A stretch of 36,290 nucleotides of DNA, taken from contig CANNKG010000034.1 of the NCBI GenBank assembly GCA_947505105.1, positions 1 through 36,290 of the forward strand, read 5' to 3'. The notes below the pieces were generated by a model. That model was not told the DNA's origin, made no database searches, and saw only the letters and a program-made list of their open reading frames with translations. Shown piece after piece: positions 8,464-16,662 of this stretch. Position 1 is the first letter of the stretch, and each line of letters opens with the position of its first letter. The position numbers and the translations under genes are program-made. Origin of the DNA: Methylococcaceae bacterium (GTDB lineage Bacteria > Pseudomonadota > Gammaproteobacteria > Methylococcales > Methylomonadaceae).

Positions 8464-9870
8464 TTGATTATTTTAACTTTTTTCAAAAAAATCCTCGGCA
8501 TAACGGATCCAGAAGCCGTTCCGAACCAACTATCGCCGATTCCAAACCAGGGCGCAAAAATTTATACACGCTCTGAACACACGCTTTCTCGCGCTCAAAT
8601 TAGCACAGAAGCGCTCAAAGTCTTACAGCACCTTAAAAAATCCGGTTATGCCTCTTATTTAGTAGGCGGCTGCGTCCGAGATTTACTACTGGGACGGGAA
8701 CCTAAAGACTTTGATGTCGTCACAGATGCAACTCCTGACGAAATTAAGAAGGTTTTCCGGCATTGCCGCCTCATCGGCAGACGTTTTAGACTCGCCCACA
8801 TTTATTTCGGTCGAGAATACATTGAAGTTGCCACCTTCAGAGCCGCAGCCGATCCAGATAATAACGATCAAGTGGTGCATGAGAGCGGTCAATTGCTACG
8901 AGACAACATTTATGGCACCCTCGAAGAAGATGTCTGGCGTCGTGACTTTACAGTTAATGCACTGTACTACAATATCCGTGATTTCTCAGTAATTGATTTT
9001 ACCGGCGGGATTCAGGATCTAAGTGCAGGGACCATAAAATTGATCGGGGATCCAGAAATGCGTTACCGAGAAGATCCGGTCCGCATGCTTCGAGCCATCC
9101 GCTTCGCAGTTAAGTTGGGATTTACCCTTGATGCTGAAAGCCAAAAACCCCTTGGGGAACTTGCCGAACTGCTCAACGCCATCCCGCCAGCCAGACTCTA
9201 TGAAGAATTTTTAAAATTATTCTTATCGGGCTATGGTTTACAATCATTTGAAATGCTAAGGCATTATGGACTCTTTGGCGCCCTATTTCCCACCGCCGAA
9301 CGTAATCTCACCGAAGAAAGTCAGGGCTTTCCAAAATTATTCATCATTAGAGCGCTGGAAAACTCAGATAGACGCATCGCTGATAATTTGCCAGTCACGC
9401 CCTACTTCCTGCTCGCGGCGCTATTATGGGATTCAGTTCAATCGCTTGCCAATCAAAAAATTGCCGAAAAAGTTCCGGCTACGCCAGCCTACCAAATCGC
9501 GGCAAGTCAAGTTATCAACGAACAAACCAAACGCATCGCCTTCCCTAAACATGTTGGAATGGCGATGCGTGATGTCTGGTCGCTTCAGGCTCGCTTTTTT
9601 CAAAGAACCGGTCAACGCCCCTTCAAACTATTGACACACCCAAAATTTCGCGCCGCTTTTGACTTTTTCTTGCTTAGAGCCGAAACAGGGGAAGTCGATC
9701 CTGAGATTGCCGATTGGTGGAAAACATTTCAAAATGCCGAAAATCATCAACAATCACTCATGACCCAACCCGGAATGGCCAAAGATCCTATTAATAAGCG
9801 CCGAAATCGTAGTAAAAATTATCGTTACCGTGTGCGCAAAAAGGAGCCATCCGATCAAAATCATGAATAA
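8464..9870 (+). CDS. pcnB: poly(A) polymerase I
   Basis: Adds 3' poly(A) tails to RNA, which promotes decay by the degradosome. About 468 residues, as in E. coli. The nucleotidyltransferase head holds LVGGCVRDLLLGREPKDFDVVTDA, with the catalytic DxD-type aspartates, then the family's RRDFTVNALYYN and DPVRMLRAIRFA motifs. The basic tail (KRRNRSKNYRYRVRKK) is typical of PAP I rather than CCA-adding enzymes. The start is unusual: there is no ATG before about residue 200, and candidates are TTG at 8464 or ATT at 8467 or 8470. AGGA at 8457-8460 is spaced better for the ATT codons. Its stop overlaps the folK start. Confidence 0.95.
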   Translation: MIILTFFKKILGITDPEAVPNQLSPIPNQGAKIYTRSEHTLSRAQISTEALKVLQHLKKSGYASYLVGGCVRDLLLGREPKDFDVVTDATPDEIKKVFRHCRLIGRRFRLAHIYFGREYIEVATFRAAADPDNNDQVVHESGQLLRDNIYGTLEEDVWRRDFTVNALYYNIRDFSVIDFTGGIQDLSAGTIKLIGDPEMRYREDPVRMLRAIRFAVKLGFTLDAESQKPLGELAELLNAIPPARLYEEFLKLFLSGYGLQSFEMLRHYGLFGALFPTAERNLTEESQGFPKLFIIRALENSDRRIADNLPVTPYFLLAALLWDSVQSLANQKIAEKVPATPAYQIAASQVINEQTKRIAFPKHVGMAMRDVWSLQARFFQRTGQRPFKLLTHPKFRAAFDFFLLRAETGEVDPEIADWWKTFQNAENHQQSLMTQPGMAKDPINKRRNRSKNYRYRVRKKEPSDQNHE

Positions 9871-10378
9871 AATTTTTAGTAATGATGGATCTTCAGTATT
9901 AGCCTATATTGGCTTAGGTAGCAATCTCCAAAATCCAGCACAACAAATCCAAAATGCTCAAAAGGCATTTAACAACCTCGACGGAGTAAGGTATTTGAAG
10001 TGTTCCAGTCTCTACCGAAGCTCACCCATGGGACCACAGGATCAACCCGATTATATAAATGCGGTAATCGCGATTTCAACAATCCTAGAACCGTTAACAT
10101 TATTGAGTCATTTACAGGCAATCGAGCAACAACAAGGACGAGTTCGCCAAAGCCAACGTTGGACCGCACGGACATTGGATTTAGATTTACTCTTGTATTC
10201 AGACCAGATAATAAATTTACCTGAACTGATAGTCCCTCACCGAGGTATTTCTGAACGGGATTTCGTACTGTACCCTTTACAAGAAATCGCACCTAACTTA
10301 CTAATTCCAGGAAAAGGCAAAATTGCCGATTTAATTAAACATTGCCCATCGTATGGGCTGGAGCGAATAAGCGCGTGA
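9863..10378 (+). CDS. folK: 2-amino-4-hydroxy-6-hydroxymethyldihydropteridine pyrophosphokinase
   Basis: Transfers pyrophosphate from ATP to 6-hydroxymethyl-dihydropterin in folate synthesis. The 171-residue product shows the HPPK signature: AYIGLGSNLQNP at the N terminus, SSLYRSSPMGPQDQPDYINAV, and RWTARTLDLDLLLY with the acidic metal-binding residues. The ATG at 9863 overlaps the last 8 bases of pcnB (ATGAATAA); a longer frame from GTG at 9830 lies inside pcnB and has no support. Its TGA overlaps the GTG proposed for panB, so pcnB, folK and panB look translationally coupled. Confidence 0.93.
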   Translation: MNKIFSNDGSSVLAYIGLGSNLQNPAQQIQNAQKAFNNLDGVRYLKCSSLYRSSPMGPQDQPDYINAVIAISTILEPLTLLSHLQAIEQQQGRVRQSQRWTARTLDLDLLLYSDQIINLPELIVPHRGISERDFVLYPLQEIAPNLLIPGKGKIADLIKHCPSYGLERISA

Positions 10379-11184
10379 GCATGCATCAAACATCAACTAC
10401 ATTATTGTCATTGCTTGATTTACAAGCCATGAAGCGCCGTCAGGAAAAAATTAGCAGTCTGACCGCATATGATGCCAGTTTCAGCACACTGATTGATGCA
10501 ATAGGCATAGATATTATTCTTGTCGGCGATTCACTCGGAATGGTCATTCAAGGTCAACGCACTACGCTTCCCGTTAAACTGGAAGACATCCTTTATCATA
10601 CTCGTTGTGTCACCCGTAGCAGAAATAGATCGTTAGTCATCGCAGACCTACCTTTTATGAGTTATTGCACGCCCGAACAAGCTGCAATCAATGCCGGACG
10701 CCTTTTGTCTGAAGCTGAAGCACAAATCGTAAAACTGGAAGGCCCAAGGTTCGAAATTATTCGTTTTTTAGTTGATCAAGGAATCCCCGTATGCGCTCAT
10801 CTCGGCTTACTTCCTCAATCAATCAATTTAATCGGAGAATATAGAGTCACGGGGCAAACCACAAAAGATGCCGAGCGTATTCTTGATCAAGCTTACGAAG
10901 TTGAACGTGCCGGAGCAAGCCTTTTACTACTCGAATGTGTTCCAGCTGAATTAGCCAAAGAAATAACCCAGCAACTAGAGATTCCCGTAATTGGTATCGG
11001 CTCAGGCGTCGATTGCGACGGACAAGTTTTAGTGCTCTATGACATGCTGGATATTACACATGGCAAAAAGCCACGCTTTACCAAAAATTTCCTACTTGAA
11101 ACCAATAGTATCGCCGAAGCTATCATGCTTTATCACCAATCAGTTAAAAATGCCACATTTCCTGCTCCAGAGCATTCGTATTAA
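10375..11184 (+). CDS. panB: 3-methyl-2-oxobutanoate hydroxymethyltransferase
   Basis: First committed enzyme of pantothenate synthesis: it transfers a hydroxymethyl group from methylene-tetrahydrofolate to ketoisovalerate to give ketopantoate. About 269 residues (E. coli 264). Family motifs are seen at SLTAYDASFSTLID, ILVGDSLGMVIQG, VKLEG and VCAHLGLLPQS, and in GIGSGVDCDGQVLVLYD. The start may be GTG at 10375, overlapping the folK stop and with GGAG 11 bases before, or ATG two codons later. Its use of a folate cofactor fits its place beside folK. Confidence 0.95.
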   Translation: MSMHQTSTTLLSLLDLQAMKRRQEKISSLTAYDASFSTLIDAIGIDIILVGDSLGMVIQGQRTTLPVKLEDILYHTRCVTRSRNRSLVIADLPFMSYCTPEQAAINAGRLLSEAEAQIVKLEGPRFEIIRFLVDQGIPVCAHLGLLPQSINLIGEYRVTGQTTKDAERILDQAYEVERAGASLLLLECVPAELAKEITQQLEIPVIGIGSGVDCDGQVLVLYDMLDITHGKKPRFTKNFLLETNSIAEAIMLYHQSVKNATFPAPEHSY

Positions 11185-11186
11185 CC

Positions 11187-12038
11187 ATGCACCAAACAAA
11201 CTCAATAGCAGAACTTCAACACCTCGTTCGAACCTGGCGACAAGCAGGCGAAAATATCGCGCTAGTTCCAACCATGGGCAATCTTCATGCAGGGCATATA
11301 AATTTGGTAAAACGTGCTCAGACCTTAGCTAATCGAGTGATTGTCAGTATTTTCGTTAATCCGACTCAATTTGGTCCCAATGAAGACTACACCAATTATC
11401 CGAGAACGCTAACCGAAGACACTGAAAAACTTACCAAAAACTCGGTAGATTTACTATTTACCCCCGAGTGCTCCACTATTTATCCTCCAGGAGCAAGCAC
11501 CCAGGTATCCGTTCATGACCTATCCGAGATACATTGCGGCGCAGCAAGGCCCGGGCATTTTACCGGGGTCACCACCATTATTACGAAATTGTTTAACATA
11601 GCTCAGCCTGATCTAGCAATCTTTGGCGAAAAAGATTTTCAACAACTCACCATTATTCGCAAAATGGTACATGATTTGAATATACCCGTCTCGATTCATA
11701 GCGTACCAACGCTGCGCGAATCCGATGGACTAGCAATGAGCTCCCGAAATAGCTATCTCAACAGTGAAGATCGTACCCTGGCGCCTATACTTTATCAAAC
11801 GCTATCAGAAGCCAAACGCCAAATCGAAGCAGGAAAATCTGATTTTCGCAAGATGGAACTGGTATACTTACAACAATTGCAACAAGCAGGATTTCAACCG
11901 GAATATTTTTCAGTTTGTCGTATTGATAATTTATCTATAGCCACCATAACAGATAAGGAACTCGTCATTTTAACCGCCGTAAAATTAGGCAAAACACGTC
12001 TGATTGACAACATTTTGGTATCACTGAGCGACAGTTGA
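11187..12038 (+). CDS. panC: pantothenate synthetase
   Basis: Joins pantoate and beta-alanine with ATP to form pantothenate. 283 residues, as in E. coli. The nucleotidyltransferase fold carries LVPTMGNLHAGHINLV (HIGH-like, HAGH), FVNPTQFGPNEDY, FGEKDFQQL and SSRNSYL (KMSKS-like) motifs in the expected order. The ATG follows the panB stop by 2 bases. The end of the gene overlaps the -35 element of the panD promoter. Confidence 0.96.
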   Translation: MHQTNSIAELQHLVRTWRQAGENIALVPTMGNLHAGHINLVKRAQTLANRVIVSIFVNPTQFGPNEDYTNYPRTLTEDTEKLTKNSVDLLFTPECSTIYPPGASTQVSVHDLSEIHCGAARPGHFTGVTTIITKLFNIAQPDLAIFGEKDFQQLTIIRKMVHDLNIPVSIHSVPTLRESDGLAMSSRNSYLNSEDRTLAPILYQTLSEAKRQIEAGKSDFRKMELVYLQQLQQAGFQPEYFSVCRIDNLSIATITDKELVILTAVKLGKTRLIDNILVSLSDS

Positions 12039-12062
12039 ACTTGCAACTAACCTGGGTATAAT
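12035..12062 (+). promoter_or_regulatory. panD promoter
   Basis: TTGAAC at 12035-12040 and a consensus TATAAT at 12057-12062 are 16 bases apart. The -35 box overlaps the panC stop. Transcription should start near 12069, about 30 bases before the panD ATG. Confidence 0.6.
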
Positions 12063-12097
12063 GACCCATTACTGAACATATTGATGTTTTTTCTATT

Positions 12098-12484
12098 ATG
12101 CAAATTACAATGCTTAAAGCAAAACTTCACCGACCTAAGGTGACTCACTCCGAGTTAGGATATGAAGGATCATGTGCTATAGATAGTAACATTCTGGACC
12201 TTTCCGGAATCAGGGAATACGAACAAATCCAAATTTACAATGTCAACAATGGTGCTCGTTTCACAACTTATGCCATTCGAGCTGAAGCGGACTCAAAAAT
12301 TTTTTCAGTCAATGGAGCAGCAGCAAGACTTGCCTGCCCGGGTGATATTTTGATTATTTGTACTTATGCCATTCTTGATGAACAAGAAGCTTTGGAACAT
12401 CAACCTAGATTAATCTATTTTGATCAAGACAACGAGGTTGTTCGCTGTAGCAATTCCATACCTAGCCAACCTGCAGCACGATAA
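12098..12484 (+). CDS. panD: aspartate 1-decarboxylase proenzyme
   Basis: Makes beta-alanine from aspartate, the second substrate of PanC. The 128-residue proenzyme is cleaved between Gly24 and Ser25 (YEGSCAID), leaving a pyruvoyl group at the new alpha-chain N terminus; the motif is intact. [12 protein letters not shown] and SVNGAAARL are family features that closely follow E. coli PanD. No Shine-Dalgarno sequence is visible before the ATG at 12098, whereas a good promoter precedes it. It ends the pcnB-panD run and converges with the fliW-like gene across a strong hairpin. Confidence 0.96.
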   Translation: MQITMLKAKLHRPKVTHSELGYEGSCAIDSNILDLSGIREYEQIQIYNVNNGARFTTYAIRAEADSKIFSVNGAAARLACPGDILIICTYAILDEQEALEHQPRLIYFDQDNEVVRCSNSIPSQPAAR

Positions 12485-12522
12485 CTAAAAACAACTAGCC
12501 TTCCTTTTTTTTCTTCAAATCA

Positions 12523-12560
12523 ACCAAATCGCTCTCTATCGCACACAAGAGTGATTTGGT
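12523..12560. terminator. hairpin between panD and the fliW-like gene
   Basis: ACCAAATCGCTCT (12523-12535) pairs with AGAGTGATTTGGT (12548-12560) over 13 positions including one G-U, with a 12-base loop. It sits between two converging genes, so it probably serves both. A clear T-run is missing on either side. Confidence 0.6.
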
Positions 12561-12571
12561 CTTTGTAGTTC

Positions 12572-13030
12572 TCAAGCCTCAACAACTTCAATGGCGCTGT
12601 TTTTTTCTGTGAGTGTAATACTCTGTTCGACATCCAATAACATTTTTTGAATTCCAATCCTTTGCGCGCAATTAATAATAATTGGACACTTAATTGAACC
12701 TTTGATCGTTGGCTTGATGGCCTCGTTATTATCATTCTTGAGCAAAATCAACAACACCAGAACATCTTCAACATGAGTCAGCTTAAGTAATTCTTGCTCT
12801 TCATCCGTTAAGACAAAGCTATAATTGATATTAAAATGGGCAGGGTGTGCCACTGAAAAAACAACATCCTCATCATCAAGACATTGCAACCAATAAACAA
12901 TCGAACTATCTTCTTGGTGAAAAAGTTTATAGTGTTTTTGCTCTTCAAATCCAGGAATGCCCTGCGGAAACGTAATAATGGTATCAGGGTCAATTTGCTG
13001 CTCGCCAAAAAGTTTACTTTTAAAGTCCAT
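12572..13030 (-). CDS. fliW: FliW-like flagellar assembly / CsrA-antagonist protein
   Basis: The 152-residue protein matches the FliW family: FPQGIPGFEEQKHYKLF near residue 20, then YWLQCLDD, a DP-type segment changed to AHPAHF, and a conserved YSFVLTDEE region. By family knowledge FliW binds flagellin and inhibits the translational repressor CsrA. No csrA, flagellin or other flagellar gene is nearby. The ATG at 13030 is preceded by a GGGG stretch at suitable spacing. It lies downstream of ftsZ in the same direction, but a terminator and 430 bases separate them, so it is probably transcribed alone. Identification rests on family motifs only. Confidence 0.82.
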   Translation of the reverse strand: MDFKSKLFGEQQIDPDTIITFPQGIPGFEEQKHYKLFHQEDSSIVYWLQCLDDEDVVFSVAHPAHFNINYSFVLTDEEQELLKLTHVEDVLVLLILLKNDNNEAIKPTIKGSIKCPIIINCAQRIGIQKMLLDVEQSITLTEKNSAIEVVEA

Positions 13031-13392
13031 TAGTCTACCCCACCCGTTTAGGTCAAAATGATATAGTCAGAATAACCTTTAGCTATTCACCATTGCAACT
13101 TTAATCAAAAGCCCTCACCCGCTTTTAATAGTTAGCAAATTAAATTAATGCAAAAAGTTATTTTCTAAAGTGTATACGTAGTTGTTTTTGCTGTGGCTTT
13201 TCAGTTATAACCCAAAACAACACCAACTTAAAGCCCTCAAGATTATCCAAAGATAACTTATTGACTTCAAAAGCATGATGCGTTACTTCACCACAAAACC
13301 TGAGTAAATCTAACAACATCTAGTACAGGTATAGACTACTATTGAAAAGTTTTCAAGCCGGAAAAAACGATAACGTTTCATTTTTCGAAATA
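13031..13392. other. intergenic region between the ftsZ terminator and fliW-like gene
   Basis: AT-rich DNA that must hold the promoter of the fliW-like gene. Only weak -10-like hexamers are seen (TATATC on the minus strand near 13055). No ORF with coding character, RNA gene or remnant of lpxC was recognised. Confidence 0.35.
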
Positions 13393-13421
13393 ACTCCGGC
13401 AATTCAAAAGCTTGCCGGAGT
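13393..13421 (-). terminator. terminator of the dcw operon after ftsZ
   Basis: ACTCCGGCAA and TTGCCGGAGT form a perfect 10-bp GC-rich stem with a 9-base loop, about 40 bases after the ftsZ stop. On the minus strand it is followed by TATTTC, a short T-rich tail. Confidence 0.75.
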
Positions 13422-13460
13422 GTTAAACATGCCTGCGATAAGGTTTTTCAATCAACTTAG

Positions 13461-14630
13461 TTAATCTGCCTGACGCCTTAAAAAAGCAGGAATATCCAAG
13501 TAATCCATATCTATTTCCTTTTTCGGCTGGGCACCAAATCTGTTTTCGCGTTGATCAGGCTTAGGAATTCGTTGGCTTGTAGGCCTATCGAAGGATCCAT
13601 AATCAATTTCATCACTCGATGTTTTGCTCGGAACCACTTTAATTGGTGATTTAATAGCCGATACAATCGGATTTCCACCCATGCCGGTAGCCACGACAGT
13701 AACTTTAATTTGATCGCCGAGGCTCATATCAATTGCCGTGCCAATTTTAATAATCGCGTCTTCGGCGGCAAACTCATAGACGATACTACCGACTTCGTTA
13801 AACTCAGCCATTCCAATATCCGCAGCTGAAATATTAACCAATATGCCGCGTGCCCCGCGTAAATTAATATCATCCAGTAATGGGCAAGCAATTGCTTTTT
13901 CAGCCGCTTTTCTGGCGCGATTCTCACCCGTAGCTGTGGCAGTACCCATAATGGCTGCTCCCATGCCTGCCATCACCGTTCTGACATCAGCAAAGTCAAC
14001 GTTAATAGTTCCGGGGTGAACGATTAGCTCGGTAATCCCTTGCACGGCGTCCAATAGTACATTGTTAGCTGCCTTAAAAGCATCTGCGAGAGACACATCC
14101 GCCCCTAAAACCGGCAACAATTTCTGATTAGGAATAGTAATTAATGAATCGACATATTGCTCCAATTCAACAATGCCTTTTTCCGCCACCATCATTTTCT
14201 TTTTGCCTTCGAAATCAAATGGTTTTGTTACCACGGCAACCGTTAAAATGCCGAGTTCACGCGCAATTTCAGCAATAATTGGAATCGCACCAGTACCAGT
14301 TCCTCCCCCCATGCCGGCAGTCAAAAAAATCATGTCGGCACCTTCCATGACTTCACGCAAGCGCTCACGATTTTCTTCGGCCGCTTCTCTACCGACCTCA
14401 GGATTAGTCCCTGCCCCCAAACCTTTCGTTAATGCAACACCCAGTTGAACTACCGTATCGACAGACAGACGTCTTAACGCTTGAGCGTCGGTATTCGCGC
14501 AAATAAATTGCACCCCTTCAATATTACTATCCACCATATGATTAACGGCGTTCCCCCCACCGCCACCGACCCCGATAACTTTAATATTTGCATTTTCACT
14601 GCACATATCGATTAATTCATATCCCATCAT
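13461..14630 (-). CDS. ftsZ: cell division protein FtsZ
   Basis: Tubulin-like GTPase that forms the division ring. 389 residues. The GTP-binding face is seen at VIGVGGGGGNAVNHM and in the tubulin signature GMGGGTGTGAIP; the T7 loop NVDFADV supplies the catalytic aspartate to the next subunit. After a variable linker the C-terminal peptide DYLDIPAFLRRQAD is the usual docking site for FtsA and ZipA. Two adjacent ATG codons (14630 and 14627) follow AGGGGG; the second is better spaced. It is the last gene of the dcw operon, 21 bases after ftsA. Confidence 0.98.
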   Translation of the reverse strand: MMGYELIDMCSENANIKVIGVGGGGGNAVNHMVDSNIEGVQFICANTDAQALRRLSVDTVVQLGVALTKGLGAGTNPEVGREAAEENRERLREVMEGADMIFLTAGMGGGTGTGAIPIIAEIARELGILTVAVVTKPFDFEGKKKMMVAEKGIVELEQYVDSLITIPNQKLLPVLGADVSLADAFKAANNVLLDAVQGITELIVHPGTINVDFADVRTVMAGMGAAIMGTATATGENRARKAAEKAIACPLLDDINLRGARGILVNISAADIGMAEFNEVGSIVYEFAAEDAIIKIGTAIDMSLGDQIKVTVVATGMGGNPIVSAIKSPIKVVPSKTSSDEIDYGSFDRPTSQRIPKPDQRENRFGAQPKKEIDMDYLDIPAFLRRQAD

Positions 14631-14651
14631 AACCCCCTAAACACCTGAATA

Positions 14652-15881
14652 TTAAAAATTACCTTGAAACCAACTTTTCATTTTTGAAAAAACCCCTGCC
14701 GCGTCATTTTCTATTCCACCCGACGCGCCCAAACGTTCCTTTCCGTAGAGCAATAATCCAACGCCTGTAGCATAAATGGGATTTTGGATAACATCAGTTA
14801 GTCCCGAAACATGTTGTGGTAAACCTATTCGAACCGGGATGTGAAAAATTTCCTCCGCCAATTCAACCAGCCCCCTCACTTTTGCACTCCCGCCGGTTAA
14901 AACCACACCGGCAGCGATTGATTCTTCGTAGCCGCTGCGACGCAATTCCGCTTGCACCAACAGCATTAATTCCTCATAGCGCGGCCCAATAATCTCCGCT
15001 AAATTTTGCGCCGATATTCGTCTAGGTGGACGTTCTCCGATGCTCGCAACTTCAATGGTCTCTTCAATATTAGCCAATTGCGTCAACGCGCAAGCATGTT
15101 TCCGTTTAATGTCTTCGGCATTTTGAGTGGGTGTTCGCAACGCCACTGCAATATCATTGGTCACCTGATCGCCTGCAATTGGAATCACTGCGGTATGCTT
15201 GATCGCTCCATCCGAAAACACTGCTATGTCTGTCGTTCCACCACCAATATCAATCAGACAAACCCCCAGATCTTTTTCATCATCGGTCAGCACCGACATA
15301 CAGGATGCTAGCTGCTCAAGCACAATATCATCGACTTCCAAATCACAACGCCGGATGCATTTAATAATATTTTGTGCTGCGCTGACACTACCCGTCACCA
15401 TATGCACTCGCGCCTCAAGACGTATACCCGACATCCCGACCGGTTCCTTGATACCGTCTTGCATATCAATCACAAATTCCTGAGGCAGAATATGAATGAT
15501 CTTCTGATCGGCTGGAATTGCAACGGCTCTCGCCGAATCAATCACGCGATCAATATCGTATTGCGTCACTTCTTTATCTTTAATCGCCACAATACCGTGC
15601 GAATTTAGACTTTTGATATGGCTCCCCGCAATACCCACATAGACAGACGAAATACTACAACCCGCCATCAGTTCGGCTTCTTCGATGGCGCGCTGGATCG
15701 AGAGTACGGTGGATTCAAGATTGACAACCACGCCTTTCTTGAGGCCTCGGGAAGGCGTTGAACCAATACCAATCACTTCGATCTGATTATCACTGCTGAG
15801 CTCTCCAACAATCGCAGCAACTTTTGAAGTACCAATATCCAAGCCTACTATTAAATTACGAGAGGTTTTCTTTTTAGCCAT
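14652..15881 (-). CDS. ftsA: cell division protein FtsA
   Basis: Actin-like protein that anchors FtsZ to the membrane and recruits later division proteins. 409 residues from MAKKKTSRNLIVGLDIG. The actin-type phosphate loops are LIVGLDIGTSKVAAIVG and CLIDIGGGTTDIAVF, with an adenosine motif at GVVLTGGSAKVRGL. The tail GVFSKMKSWFQGNF fits the amphipathic membrane-targeting helix. The ATG at 15881 is chosen; a frame extending to 15956 runs into ftsQ and its N terminus is not FtsA-like. The ribosome site is weak. Confidence 0.97.
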   Translation of the reverse strand: MAKKKTSRNLIVGLDIGTSKVAAIVGELSSDNQIEVIGIGSTPSRGLKKGVVVNLESTVLSIQRAIEEAELMAGCSISSVYVGIAGSHIKSLNSHGIVAIKDKEVTQYDIDRVIDSARAVAIPADQKIIHILPQEFVIDMQDGIKEPVGMSGIRLEARVHMVTGSVSAAQNIIKCIRRCDLEVDDIVLEQLASCMSVLTDDEKDLGVCLIDIGGGTTDIAVFSDGAIKHTAVIPIAGDQVTNDIAVALRTPTQNAEDIKRKHACALTQLANIEETIEVASIGERPPRRISAQNLAEIIGPRYEELMLLVQAELRRSGYEESIAAGVVLTGGSAKVRGLVELAEEIFHIPVRIGLPQHVSGLTDVIQNPIYATGVGLLLYGKERLGASGGIENDAAGVFSKMKSWFQGNF

Positions 15882-15912
15882 TTCGATTATGTTTAACCCT
15901 ATAAATTTTTTA

Positions 15913-16656
15913 TTATTGCGGTTTAAGTTGCCGGGCCGCCATGCTCTTCCAGTCAATTGCTGGAGTATCTATTTTCCAGGTGATCGCAAAACCATTCGGA
16001 TATCTCAAATCCACCTTTGATATGGCATCAACTTTATCCTGCCCTAACAAATCCAGTGTTTTTAAAAAACGATTAAAGTTTTTAAGTTGACCATTACGAC
16101 CTAGTTTTATCACCATTCCGTTTTTTAATACAATTTCCCATGCCCGACGTTCGTTTACTTTGAATTCCGCCAAATGCAACGAATGCTCGGCAAGCGTTGT
16201 TTCCAATCCCTTCATAATTGCCAACAAACGCGCTTCATAGCCCTTCGGACCAACAATCAACGGTAAGTCCTGAAATTCGGCAACGCTTTCCGGGGTAAAA
16301 AGTTCCCCCGCCGGATTCAACAAACTTTTCTCCCCCCAGCGCACGGCCGGAATTTGCTCATACACTTTAATATCTATAGCATCCGGCCAAACCCGCTTAA
16401 CTGTTACTTTTTTCATCCAAGGTAATTGCATCACCACTTTATGAATCACCTGCATGTCAACAGAAAAAAAATCTGTTTTGACATAGGGCTGTAGTGCCTG
16501 CCTGATCGTTTCCTTACTGATATACTGAAACACCCCCTCAATCCTAACGTATTTAATGGGCAACAATTCGGCAACTGTCTGTTTATGCTCAGACCAAATA
16601 ACAAATAATACCTTAAAGAGTAAAATAACCACTAATACTATAATTACTTTTCGCAT
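15913..16656 (-). CDS. ftsQ: cell division protein FtsQ
   Basis: Single-pass inner-membrane protein that links early and late division proteins with FtsB and FtsL. 247 residues: one N-terminal membrane helix (about 3-20), a POTRA domain starting at IKYVRIEGVFQYISKETI (about residues 33-105, with PWMKKVTVKRVWPDAI), then the beta domain. The short cytoplasmic tail of one or two residues is shorter than in E. coli. It starts 6 bases after the ddl stop. Confidence 0.94.
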   Translation of the reverse strand: MRKVIIVLVVILLFKVLFVIWSEHKQTVAELLPIKYVRIEGVFQYISKETIRQALQPYVKTDFFSVDMQVIHKVVMQLPWMKKVTVKRVWPDAIDIKVYEQIPAVRWGEKSLLNPAGELFTPESVAEFQDLPLIVGPKGYEARLLAIMKGLETTLAEHSLHLAEFKVNERRAWEIVLKNGMVIKLGRNGQLKNFNRFLKTLDLLGQDKVDAISKVDLRYPNGFAITWKIDTPAIDWKSMAARQLKPQ

Positions 16657-16662
16657 GGTTAT

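Noticed and set aside
12520-12735. 71-codon minus-strand ORF overlapping the end of the fliW-like gene.
   Set aside because: Lies in another frame of a recognised gene and runs through the terminator hairpin.
13031-13392. Remnant of lpxC or secM after ftsZ.
   Set aside because: No frame in the region shows motifs of either protein.
15882-15956. N-terminal extension of ftsA into ftsQ.
   Set aside because: The extra 25 residues are not FtsA-like; MAKKKTSRNLIVGLDIG is the normal beginning.
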